From: Asterochloris sp. CNOR1
Lineage: Eukaryota > Chlorophyta > Trebouxiophyceae > Trebouxiales > Trebouxiaceae
DNA length: 64,000 bases
Reading direction: 5' to 3'
NCBI GenBank assembly: GCA_963969365.1
Contig: OZ017746.1
Location: 3,658,001 to 3,722,000, forward strand
Made by a program: the position numbers and the translations under genes. The notes beneath the pieces are model-generated. The model saw nothing but the letters and a program-made list of their open reading frames with translations, was not told where the DNA came from and did no database searches. This document shows, one piece after another, positions 32,420-43,146 of the stretch. Every line of letters starts with the position of its first letter. Positions within the stretch are counted from its first letter, which is position 1.

Positions 32420-35309
32420 ATGGCGATGCGGAGGATAAGGACGAGAGGCCACAACGCATCACTGCTTCCTGCTCGGCAGGGGGACGTGCAGAGAGGCAGC
32501 CGTGGCTTCTGCGGCAAAGGGAGCATGAGCGTTTTTGTCACATGCTGTCTGGTGGTGGCCATCATACTGTTCAGTGAGTCTGGTGAATGCTGCTGTCTTG
32601 CGCTGTGCCAAATTTTGTTGGGAGCTGCAATGCAACTCTGCTGCTTCCCTGCAGGTTCAACAGATCCAGGCAAATTTCTGCGCCAAAAAGGGTGCGTCCA
32701 GCTGGGGAATTTCCATCACCTCCTCTGTAGATCACATGAGCAAGGGCTGCATTCTGGACTCTGCAGGCCTGCATCGGTGCTGCCTGAGGCTAAGGAAAGA
32801 CTACCCACCAGTGCTGGTGTCCTTAGCAACGACACCTCAGGGTCTGACCCCGCTCTCCTAGCTCAGAGCCTCTCAGGCACCAAACTGACTGACCAGGGCT
32901 CTGGTGTCCAGCAGAGCGCCACACAGGCCGCCTCTGCTGCACACTCCTCCGCTGCCAGCAGCAATGCCACAGCAGACCTCCTGACAGTATCCGCAGATGG
33001 CGCCCAGGCGGGCGGTGCGTCCGCGGAGAGTGCTGCTGACGGTTTGGCAGCTGTGGCCAGTGGGGTGGCCGCTGCAGCCTCCAAGGTGCACGTTGCGGCA
33101 GACAGGGCGGCAGCAGCCCTGGCTCAACAGCAGGGCATGCAGGCACAGGGGGCAGGGCAGGCTGCAGAGGCCGACAGCCAGCTGCTGGCTGCCGGAGTGG
33201 CCAAGCAGCAGGTGGGTGTGCCTGCCAGCTGAGCAACCGGGTAAAAAGGGATGACGGTTGCATGTGCGTGCACAGAAAGGCCACCACCGCCATCTCCCCA
33301 AGCTGCTGCTTGCAGCGTGCACAGTGAGGTGCCCAGAAGCCTGTTCATGGTGAAGTCGATGACCTTGTTCCACCATCGCTTTGGCACCATCGCTTTAGCA
33401 CTGCTTCCTTACTGGCCCAGGCTCTGGAGCAGCTCCGTGCGCAGCAGAGCGAACTGGCAGCAGGGGTGGCGCCACACAGCATGATAAATCCCCGGGATGG
33501 GGAGTTGCAAGGGGACATGGGAACAGCCAAGCTAGACGCTTCAGATGATGAGGTGGGATCTCGTCACCTGTGCTTTGCTGACGTCTTATAGGGGCTGCAG
33601 GCGGTCGGCTGCACAGCTGCAGTTCAGCAGGCACCTCTGCCAAACCTCATGCAGCTTTCTGTGGGGCCGAAGCTTCTGTGCATGCAAGCTCTGCTGCAGC
33701 CTCAGCATGCATCAAGCCCTTGAGCCTCGTGGCTGGACGCTTGGCTGCGCGTCGCCACTGTCTCAGCAAGCAGCTGCTGCCTGAAGCCCTACAACTGGAC
33801 CCTGCAGGCGGTGCCGACTTCAGCTGCAGCAGGAGACAGATTGGCGGCTAAGCAGCTGCCCCTCATGAAGCCCACAACGGGTGCCACACAGCCACCTTCC
33901 GTCTTCCGTGCCGCAGCCACAGAAGGACAAGCATTGGAAGCCGGCATGCAGCATACGATCGACAGCCTCTTGCAGCGGGGCCAGGGGCAGAACTTTGGGG
34001 CTACAGGGGGTCAGGTGCTAGCTGGGGTGAGCACCTGGTTGTGCAGTCGGCATGGTTGCACAATGTAAAGCATACAACTGCAGAGACCATCCTGAGCTGC
34101 ACAACCAATGCTGAGCTTCGGCTCGCCCCAGAACAGCCCTTGTACGACGTATCTGACAGTGCCTGCCGGGTCAATCCTTGCATGCTTTGAACTCGTCAGC
34201 TAAGCTTTCACAAAATCCTCTGTTGCTCCTGACTTGCATTTCCTGCCCCTCCTGGAGTTTCCTACTGCCTCCTGCTCAGCCAGTCAGTCTGACACTTACA
34301 GGCCATGTGCCTGATAAGAAGCTCAGTCCCGCTTCCACCGCTGCAGGGCCTGGAGACACAGCCAACAGCTGTTCTGGACAACCACATAGCTGTCTTTGAG
34401 TCCCCTGAGCAGGCTGGGCTGGACCAGCAGGCAGAGAGGGGCGCCGGCCAATCTGGGGGCCATGCCGCCATTGGCTCCGGGCAGTCAGACCTTGAGAAGA
34501 CTGCCGCTGAGGTGGTGGGCGCCAGAGCCCAGCAAAAGCTGGTGCTGCCAGAGGCTGCAGCCGCAGGCGCAGGCAGTCAGGCCGCAGGCGCAGGCAAGGG
34601 GTCAGCCTCAGGAGCAGCAGCAGGCGGCACAGCCATGGGCACGCGCACAGGCGTGGCTGGGGATCCTCGGGAGGCAGCAGACAGTGCCCTGCAGGCTGAG
34701 GACGCAGCAGCACAGGCAGTCCTGCTGACCCCTGCTGGAGGCATGGCTGCTGAGAATCAGGTAAAGCTGGCGGACATGGCTGTGGGCGCTGCTGGGGGCG
34801 ACATGGATGCACAGTCCAGAGGCGGCGGTCAGGAGGCAGTGCAGGGTGACCCTGAGGCTCTGGCTGAGCTCCAGGGTGAGACGACGACGGAGGCTGCTGT
34901 CAGGGACGCCAGTGCAGCTGCGGCTGGCAGGGCTGCTGGTGCCCACAGCATGCGTGCTGAAGCTGAGGCTGAGCCCCTGGCAGAGGCCGAACCCCGGGCG
35001 GGGGCCGCCAAGTCTGCTGGCCGGGACGGTAGTGCCATGGCAGCCAATGCGGCTGCTGCCGCTGATATTGTGCTGGCTGACGCAGCTGGGGCTGAGCCTA
35101 AGGCCCAGGCTGCAGAGGCTGCTGCTGCAACCAGTGGCGCTGATGCCTCCAGTGTGGCAGCTGCCGCACAGAGCGTGCTGGCAGAGGGCGCTGCAGCAGA
35201 GGGTGGGGAGGAGGCTGCAGCCCTGGACACACAAAGTGCCCGCCGGGTGCTGATGCAGCGCAGACAGGTCTGGGCTCATCCTGGCATCAGTGCGTCCATG
35301 AGCCTTTGA
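32420..35309 (+). CDS. Ala/Gly/Glu-rich protein with N-terminal signal-anchor, function unknown
   Basis: Exon 1 (32420 to about 32573) gives a basic N-terminus (MAMRRIRTRGHNASLLPARQ) and one hydrophobic span, SVFVTCCLVVAIILF, the layout of a type II signal-anchor. The short next exon (SSTDPGKFLRQKG) splices at GG|GTGCGT to 32766 (PASVLPEAKERLPTSAGVLS). Later exons are extremely Ala-rich with regular Gln/Glu/Asp (ALEQLRAQQSELAAGVAPHS; AGMQHTIDSLLQRGQGQNFG). The last exon, from about 34347, runs about 320 residues of low-complexity Ala/Gly/Glu, likely helical or disordered, ending VLMQRRQVWAHPGISASMSL and TGA. I recognise no domain. Extracellular or Golgi-lumen orientation is plausible. Composition alone makes homology searches unreliable; the long last frame has few stops partly because the sequence is GC-rich. 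Confidence 0.55.
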
Positions 35310-35975
35310 CACGTGACCATGTCAGCGTGATCCAGCTTCAGCAAGCTAGTGTCTCCAAATTTCATTTCTTTCATCGTGCTTCAGCACATGCATGAAACTG
35401 CGCCTCTGTGCACCTTCATTCAGCAGTCTTGACCAGCCTGTCACATGGGCCTGCATAATTGGACCACCATCCCTACATACATTCAGCTGACAACCATCAG
35501 TTCAATTGTCGCCCAATGCTGAGACACTGCCTCTGCATGATCCTGCCACCTGGAGCATGGTTCTCCTCAGGGAACCTTCTGTAAACTGTCCTGTTTCTCA
35601 TCCAGGCAATGTACAGATCCATCATGTTAGGTGCTCTGCGCATGCCAGCTTCACTCCCAGTGCTGGCTTACCTTAAATGGCTGACCTGTAGCCCTGTGGA
35701 AAGCTTGCTGGCAGTAATATGCCACTCAGATGGTAAGAGTTCAATCCCTACAGCAGCTGCCCAGTCACAGTAGTGCTGTCATGGCCTGTCTTGCTGTGAA
35801 GCTTGACTGAGATGCAGATGTTCATTATGTTTGTACACGGCATGCGCTCAAGCTCCTCAAAGCTTCAGACTGGGGTCCTGCCAAAATCTTTGCACGGGCA
35901 CGCATCTTCATTGGCTCACATTGGCATCTGTTCATGTGTCGGGTATCAGCTGTGCTCCTGTGCGGCATCTAGAGT
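35310..35975. other. Convergent intergenic region
   Basis: 666 bp between two opposing stop codons. It is less GC-rich than the flanking exons and contains no supported exon, RNA gene or repeat. It should hold both 3' UTRs. Confidence 0.5.
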
Positions 35976-38708
35976 TCAAAGCTCACGATTCTGTTTCTCT
36001 GGCACCAGAGGGACAAAGCGCACAGGCATGAGGTCTGTTATGGCAACCGAGCCATCCTGAGCCTTGTCCACCAACTGTAGAACCTGCAGGGTGCAGGAAA
36101 GCTTACCACAAGCCCATTGGCATGTCGCTTTGCTTTGTCAGGAGCACAGCGTGAGGGTCTTGATGTAAATTGCTGCTGCTGGCCGGTTGTGGGGCTGGGC
36201 AGCTGTCTGGAGGCGGGTTGTAGACCTCAGCACATGCCTCAGCTGGCAGGCAGCATTGCACGGCAGACTGTGGAGGCTGACATTTGACAGGTGCTGCTGT
36301 CGATGCTGACGGCATCTCAATCGAGGCTGTACCTGATAGTCATCCGTCTGGCCGCCCACAGGGATGACCATGCGCCCACCCGGCTTGAGCTTGTTGATCA
36401 GAGTCTGCAGCCAGCCACAGCTGCATGTGAGCTGCCAAATCCGCAGGGACGTGAGGGGTGGGCATCATGACATGTCAGCTGCCATGCTGAGGCCTGGTCA
36501 TGTGCACGGCTGATTTCCACTTGCTGCACCTCGGCCAGGGTGCGGCCTTGCCGCGAACCGCACCACTTGAGGGCCAGCAAATACCCCGATCATGCTGCTG
36601 AGGCGCTGAGGGAGCCGCAGGGAAGATACAAATGCAGCCAGACAGGCTGAGACGGGGTGACGACTTTGTCATACAGCTGACCTGGTGCATGCATGCTGCG
36701 CACCCTGCTTTATGGGGGTGTCTGTGACATCAAAGCATTCAGGGGCTGGTGTAGCCATCAAAGCAGCCAAGCAACAGATGCAATAGCCCGGTGAGCGCGG
36801 GTGGTTTAGGTCACCTGCGGCAAAACTGCTGCTGCTGCGCCCACATGGATGGCGTCAAATGGGCCGTACTCCTCCAGTGCCCTGCCCAGCGCATTGCCAG
36901 GCAGGATCTGGACAGTCCCTCTCTGCTGCAGGCAGCAACGCCCTCAGCACGCAGGCGCACATCCTGCAGCAGACAGCTGGCAGCAGGCTGCAAGGCGCGG
37001 CTGCCTAGGTCGCGCAGGCTTGCCAACAGCAGGCGCTGCCACACAAAGCCTTGTCAGGCCCCTACGCTGCCCTTGCCGCCTCCAGCGATGCAGCCTTGGG
37101 CAGCTGACATGGCAGCCAAGCCAGACATGCCTCAGACGCGCTCCTCTGAGGTCGCTGACCTTCATCAAGTCGGGAATTGCCCACTGCAGGCTCGCCCTGG
37201 AGCGATCTGCCAGCTCCTGGTGCTGCTCCACCCCCAGCACCCGCCCCGAGTCACCCACCAGCAGGCCAAAGGCTCCCGTCAGGTAGCCAGAGCCTGCACA
37301 GGGATGGTGCTGCCTCACTGTGCTGCTGCCTGGCAACGCCGGCAGGCCTGAGCTGGAGCCACCGCGAGTTTAGAACCGCCATTCCATTGCGTCCACAGGC
37401 TTGCATGCAGGAAGCTGCGTGCAGGGGCAGCATTTGAAGGTCACTGCGTCGGTGCAGTGGTCCACCGGTAGAGGAGGGCAGCCTGAGGCAGGCTGTTGGG
37501 TAGGGTGAGCAGCGTCTGTGGCTTGCCTGAGCCAACATCCAAAACAGATGCGCCAGGCCCAGCCTGCTGCTCCAGAAGCTGCAGCGCTGCGGCATGCATG
37601 TGGGGGGCACTGATGGTCTGCTCTTTCCCAATGGGCAGTGGGTGATCCTGCAGCCGAGCACAGACATTCTGCTCATGGCAGGCAGCGCAGGCTCAGCTTC
37701 TTGCTGTGCATGGCTGGCATGAGCCTTTCCACTGCAAACGACATGAATCATGGAGGAGGGAGAACGCAGCTCAGGAGTGGACCTCTAGACTTCAGCAGGC
37801 TGGCTGCAGCATACTGCAGCGCTGTCTTCAGCCACCCTGGCAATGGGCAGCGCAGCATGGGGCCAGACCGGCCCGCACTGAGAGTTCCAGGAGCACATGA
37901 CATGGTACAGGCCAGCCCGAGCTGCACATCTGAGCCACAGACAAGGCCAGGGCGGAGCAGCACAGCCCGTTCCAGCACGCACCAGCACCACATCTGGCTT
38001 GAGGGACAGACAGCACAAAGGCAAAAGGTGATATGCAGCCGCACCACATAGGCATTGGGGAACAGTTCAGGGTCATCCGGATTCAGAAAGTGGCGCCGGT
38101 CCAGGGCAGCCATGGCAGCCGCCACCCGCTGGCTGGTGATGCGCTCCTCATGCACCAGGGCCTGCACCAGAGCGGCCTGGCTCTGGTGCATGGGTGATGC
38201 GAAGCCGTACATGAGCCTGCGCAGCTGCTGGGCTGGGGCAGTGCCGCCTGTGCAGGCAGGGGACCCTGATGGAAACCTAGGTGGGCACAAGCAGGTGTGG
38301 TATGCTCTTGTGCACGGTGCTGCCTGTGCCGGTGGCAAGGCAAGCGCTGCTGAGCGGCAGGACAGCGGCACCAGGGACAGGCCAGTCTCCCGCTCAGAAG
38401 GCTGAGTGCTCTTAGATGTTGACTGCTGACGCCTGGCGGACTGGCTGGTGGCAGCAGAGCCGCAAGCAGCACATGCATGCATTGCCTGAGGAGTCTTCAC
38501 CTGCTGCACACAGCGCCGCAAGTCCACCGGCAAGCCCGCTGAGGAGCAGCAACCTCTTGCTTGACCACTGGGGCCGCTGCAGGCTGTTGCTGTACAGGCT
38601 TCTTGTCGTGATGTTTCTCCCTGCAGCAGCAAGTCTGCAGGAACAGCTGCGATGGAGCAGGTCTCCTGTAATGAATCTCCGCTGATACGGTAGGCTGCGA
38701 CAGATCAT
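35976..38708 (-). CDS. PCMT: Protein-L-isoaspartate O-methyltransferase
   Basis: Repair enzyme that methylates isoaspartyl residues in aged proteins using S-adenosylmethionine. The start ATG at 38708-38706 opens [20 protein letters not shown], followed by more Arg/Ser and a hydrophobic stretch, a probable organelle-targeting leader. The catalytic part starts with [20 protein letters not shown], then [20 protein letters not shown]. The next exon gives [20 protein letters not shown], the family's substrate loop, and [23 protein letters not shown] motif I, split by an intron with a GC donor at 37526. It continues with [60 protein letters not shown] and a last exon [20 protein letters not shown] with VRFVPL, ending at 35976. 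All family motifs are present, so it should be active. Its start is 90 bp from that of RRP45. Confidence 0.9.
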
Positions 38709-38798
38709 GAAACACCGCAACGGGGGTGGTTGCGAAAATTATCTGACAAGGCAAGTCAAGGCTGGTCAACTTTGTTAGCCATCTCATTCGGGGGTGAC
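38709..38798. promoter_or_regulatory. 90-bp divergent promoter (isoaspartate methyltransferase / RRP45)
   Basis: The two opposite start codons are separated by 90 bp, exactly as in the 10858-10947 pair. It contains GGTCAACTTTG with GGTCAA at 38764-38769, close to the GGTCAACCTTTG of the OEP80 divergent promoter. No TATA box is evident. Confidence 0.55.
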
Positions 38799-41700
38799 AT
38801 GACAAGCAGAGAGCCGGACGTGCTCTTGTCCAGTGTCCAGAAGGCATTCATCATCAAGGCAATCCTCTCTCCCCAGCAGTCAGTGTCTTGGCATGTCGCC
38901 TGCTCAGGCTTTGGCAACGTGACAGCAGCTCCTTTGTACAATCCTCCATTCACTGCAACACAGCATCTTTCGATGGCAGAAATGGCATGCACATTGGCAA
39001 GTGCCACAGGCAGTCTCGCTGCTGCAGGCGCTTCAAGCAGGCATCAGAGCAGATGCCCGGAAGCCCCTGGATGCCCGCAAGACGCGCTACATCTATGCTC
39101 TGGACGACAGCAGCTGCACCGTGCTGCTGGGCCAGACGCGGGTCATGTCTGTGGTGACCGCGAACTTGGAGGCACCCTACCCTGACAGGTGCGGAGCAGT
39201 GGCAGACAGCGTGCTGAGGCACAAGAGGTGCTAGAGCTTGGGCCCAGCAAGGCTGGCGCAGCCCAGGGTAGGCATGCAGCCGCTTGCAGGATGCGACTGC
39301 TGCTGCCCGAGCCACATGCCGTGCAGTGGCGCTGCCTGCTGCAGCACCAGTGCTGCCGTCAGCCTCCATCAGGGCACATCAGCTGGCTGCAGAGCAGCCT
39401 GTAAACTGCCCAGCTGGGGGCCAGGCAGCAACAAGCTCCATTACAGCCGCCCACTGTGGCCCCTCCCGCAGGCCCAATGAGGGCTCGGTGCGCTTCAACG
39501 TGGAGTTCAGCCCGATGGCGTCGCCCAACTTTGAGTCTGGGCGGCCAGGGGAGGCTGCCATAGAGCTGGCACGCCTGGTGGAGCGCAGCCTCAGGGAGAC
39601 CCGGGCCATTGATCAGGAGGCTCTGTGCGTGCTGGCTGGGCGCAAGGTGGGTGTGAAGCAGCCGCTTGGCAGTTCAGTTCTCTGTCAGGTGGAGTCACTG
39701 GCACTGTGCGCGTGCCGGGACGGCTGTGCCACTGGAAGGACAGCAGGTGACCCTATCAGTACCGAATGAGTGCACAGTGGGCTGCGGCAGCACCAGCGCA
39801 GGCCCATCCTGAAGGCAACCGCATGCCAGCAGACCCTGACTGTGTTGGCGGGCAGCGAGCTGGGAGGTCTCCTGCGGCTGCACCCCATTCCTGACATGAC
39901 CCACTGGCTTGCTGCTCACCAACCAAACCTGCCAGGCAGGTCCGATCACCAAGCAAGTTGCCTCCCAGCGCGTCACCAGATCTGCACTGTTCAACAACGC
40001 GCTGGCTGCCTGCACTGCAGGTCTGGGCCGTGCGCGTGGACGTGCATGTTTTGGACAACTGCGGGAACATGGCCGATGCGGCTGCCCTGTCTGCCCTGGG
40101 AGCCCTGCTCGCCTTCAGGCGCCCTGACGTCACTGTGGGCCCCGGCGAGACAGGGGATGTGCAGGCCGTCACCGTGCACTCCCCTGACGTGCGAGAGCCT
40201 GTGCCCCTCTCCATCCACCACCTGCCGCTGGCGGTGACCTTTGCCTTCTTTGGGGTGAGGTCCCTAGTGTGACCTTGAGGCTGGCCCGCAGTGGACCCCT
40301 TGTGTCAGGTGCCCTGCTGCCAGCGAGTATGCAGCTAGCCCAGCACCCAGACTGTCTGTGCACATGCATCAAGCTCAGTTGTGCGCGGCAGGAGGATCTG
40401 CAGGGCCGGCTGGGCAAGGCAGCACAGTGCTGACTGTGGGTGATGCCTGGTGACCTCGGGCAGGGGCAGCTGCCTGCAGATCAGCAGGGGCAGTGGCCTG
40501 AAGCTCAACCACGGCAGCTGCCTCAAGGTGGATGCAGCACGTTGCAGGCAGGGACTTTGCAGTGAGGCAGGCGCTCTGCTTGCGCACCTGCCGACTGCAC
40601 TGCAAGTGCTGCTGTCTGCAGGCCAAGGGTGAGCAGATGGTCCTGGACCCCACTCTCCTGGAGGAGGCAGCAGCCAGCGGGTTCATGACAGTTATCGTGA
40701 ACAGCTTTGGCGAGCTGTGCGCCCTGCAGAAGGCCAACGGCATTGGCATCAGCAGCCAAGAGGTGTGCATGACAGCTGGGCGCAATGGTCTGGCCCGTTC
40801 CTTTGGGCAGCTGTGCCTGTCAACTACTACTTCCACTTACAGGCCCACGTGCAAGCATGCCTACCTCTGATGAAGACGCCAGCATTGGTTGCAGCATCGT
40901 GCAAGTGCTTGCTCCTGCACTGTGAGATGAGGCTGCCTCATCTGGACCAATGCTGCAAGTTGCAGGGCCGAGCCATGGCAGCTCAATGTCTTCAATGAGG
41001 TCAGCTGCGTTGCATGCTGCAGTGCAGGACCGCTCGGCATCGCGGAGAATGCCCTGAGCCTCTGCATGCTGTGCAGGTGATCCGCCTGCTGGGTCTGGCA
41101 GATGCCCACGTCAAACGCCGGGTGGCAGAGCTGCAGGCCAGCCTGAAGACCCATGAACTGGAGAGGGTTCAGGTCAGTCCCCCAGATCGCTGCAGGTTGG
41201 CCTGGCGTGTTACACAGGCACTGAATGCAGCACAGGCCGACAGCGTGGGTGTGCATGCCTGTGAGAGATAAAATCACGCCTGAAGGTGCTATGCCAGGCA
41301 GCCAAGCAACCTATGCCCGTCCTTGTGCAAACCCCATGTGGGGCCGCCTGATGACATTTGGCTTCAGAAGCTCATTGTGCTTGGTCGCATAGCCTAAGCA
41401 AGCATCCTGTGACAGAAACCTCCTCTGGCTGTAGGCAAGGATCAGACGACATGCGCAGGCAGTTGTGCCAATCAGCTTGCAGGGGGACCGTGTGGCGGTG
41501 CTGAGGAGCCATGAGCTGGCAGGTGAGACTCCTAGCATGATGTGTGTCTGTATCATGAATATGTCCTCATGACACAAATTAAGGCTGGCAGGGCGACGGT
41601 GGGCGCCAAGCAGAGAGTGCTTGTTGAGACAGCATGGGAGATGCTTTGTAAGCGAGGAAGGCGAGGTGCTGCCCGCAGTGAATGGCAATGGTGCACGCTG

Positions 41701-42534
41701 CACCTGGCTGGCACTGGCAACCTGCAGTGGTGTCCCTGAAAGAGTCTCTTAGCCAGCTGAATTGCTGCCATGCAGATGCTGCGCAGCTGGCAGCTGCGGC
41801 TGCAGCTGCCGCAGCAGTAGGCACTGACGGTGAGGGCCTGCTGGAGACCAGCAGCGAGGAGGAGTCTGACAAGGAGGATGGAGCCCAAGCAGCTGATGCA
41901 GATATGGCAGATGTTGTAGAAGCAGCTCCTCAGCAGCCAGAGGCGCAGGCGGCAGCAGCATCAGGTGGACAAGCACACAGAGCAAGTCGTCACTCTGCAG
42001 ACTTTGCTTCCGTGGGCTGCCGGGACTGCGGGGTTTATGATGTCTGTGTGTAGTGCTCCACAAAGAGCTTGTTACTGAGAGCTCTTCCAAGGCTTGACAC
42101 CTGCTATACCTGCTGGAAGTGAATCTGTGTGACCTGACTAATTTCGTGCTCTGCCAGCCTGCCAAGGCATTGCCACCACATCTTGCCATGTAGCCCTGCA
42201 GGTCAGGAGCCTGTAGTGGCTGTCACTGGGCAGCAGCAGCGCCCGCCGTCAGACTGGAGGGGAGCGCGGCCTCCAAAGCAGAAAGTGCATGTCAAACAGG
42301 AGGAGGGTTCAGACGAAGCTCAGTTTGGAGTATTGGCAGCCCGTCTGGCTGGTGAGCTTTCAAGGGCGTCTACTAGATGGGGTCTTGCAACCCCTGCGCA
42401 GGTCTCCTACTTGTGGTCCTCTATATGCAGGGGCCGGGACATCAGCTGACGGAAGCCAGCAGGCTTTGCTTCAAGATGCCATCAAACCACACAAAAAGCA
42501 GAACACAAAACGCTTGAAGCAGGAGCCTGTCTGA
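38799..42534 (+). CDS. RRP45: Exosome complex subunit RRP45 (EXOSC9)
   Basis: RNase PH-fold subunit of the RNA exosome ring, which processes and degrades RNA in nucleus and cytosol. Exon 1 (38799-38858) encodes MTSREPDVLLSSVQKAFIIK and ends at a GC donor (AAG|GCAATC). It joins ALQAGIRADARKPLDARKTR, then LLGQTRVMSVVTANLEAPYP. Further exons read VRFNVEFSPMASPNFESGRP with AIELARLVERSLRETRAIDQ, and WAVRVDVHVLDNCGNMADAA with LSIHHLPLAVTFAFFG. The next is MVLDPTLLEEAAASGFMTVI with NSFGELCALQKANGIGIS, then VIRLLGLADAHVKRRVAELQ. The C-terminal tail is Ala-rich, acidic and then Lys-rich (LLETSSEEESDKEDGAQAAD; KPHKKQNTKRLKQEPV), plausibly a nuclear-localisation region, ending at 42534. The intron at about 41176-41760 is long. 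The catalytic fold is inactive in eukaryotic RRP45. Confidence 0.9.
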
Positions 42535-43146
42535 TCAGTTGAAGATCTCCATTATCATCCTAACAATTTTTACACCATCTTCATGCTAACCAGATGAAAA
42601 CACAGCATCACAGGGTCTGAAATAGGCCTTGACGCATGGGTGACAGTCATGCTATCAAAGGCCATCTGATCGAAGCATACACCCAACGCGTTCGCTTTAC
42701 TGGCAGGCAGGCTGAGCAGTCAGAAACTTGCAGAACAGTGAACAATATCGTCAAGCGATCCCACTTTGATCGCATCGTCTCAAATCAAATCATCACAAAA
42801 GCAAACATCAACGGCACTTTGCAGGTTTGAAGGGACAGCAGTAAACCCCGTCCCACACACAAAGGCGGTGGTCGAGTTGAACAATGCGGCTGCACAATGC
42901 AATGGACACCCTGCTATAATGTGTGTATACAGTCTAGTCTTCCTGCTGCTCTCCCTGAAAGCGCCAGATGCATGCTTCAGGGGAGATCAGCGTCAGGGAA
43001 CATCTGTGCAGGGCACACACACTACTATGCTGATACGTTCTGCTGGTGCTTGGATGCTGTTTGGCGACACTTGTAAGGTACACACATGGGGAGGGGGCCA
43101 GGTGGAGGGGGTGTTGGGAGCCGCGGTGCGCTGAGGCCTCCCCTGA
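42535..43146. other. Convergent intergenic region
   Basis: 612 bp between the RRP45 stop and the MYB stop on the other strand. Parts are relatively AT-rich (42540-42840). No exon, RNA gene or clear repeat was found. It should contain both 3' UTRs. Confidence 0.5.

Noticed and set aside
36791-37351. Plus-strand open frame of 186 codons
   Set aside because: Antisense shadow of methyltransferase exons; GC-rich coding DNA often leaves the other strand open.
37748-38632. Minus-strand open frame of 294 codons
   Set aside because: Partly the true methyltransferase exon ([13 protein letters not shown]...ELFPNAYV) extended on both sides into introns that happen to be open.
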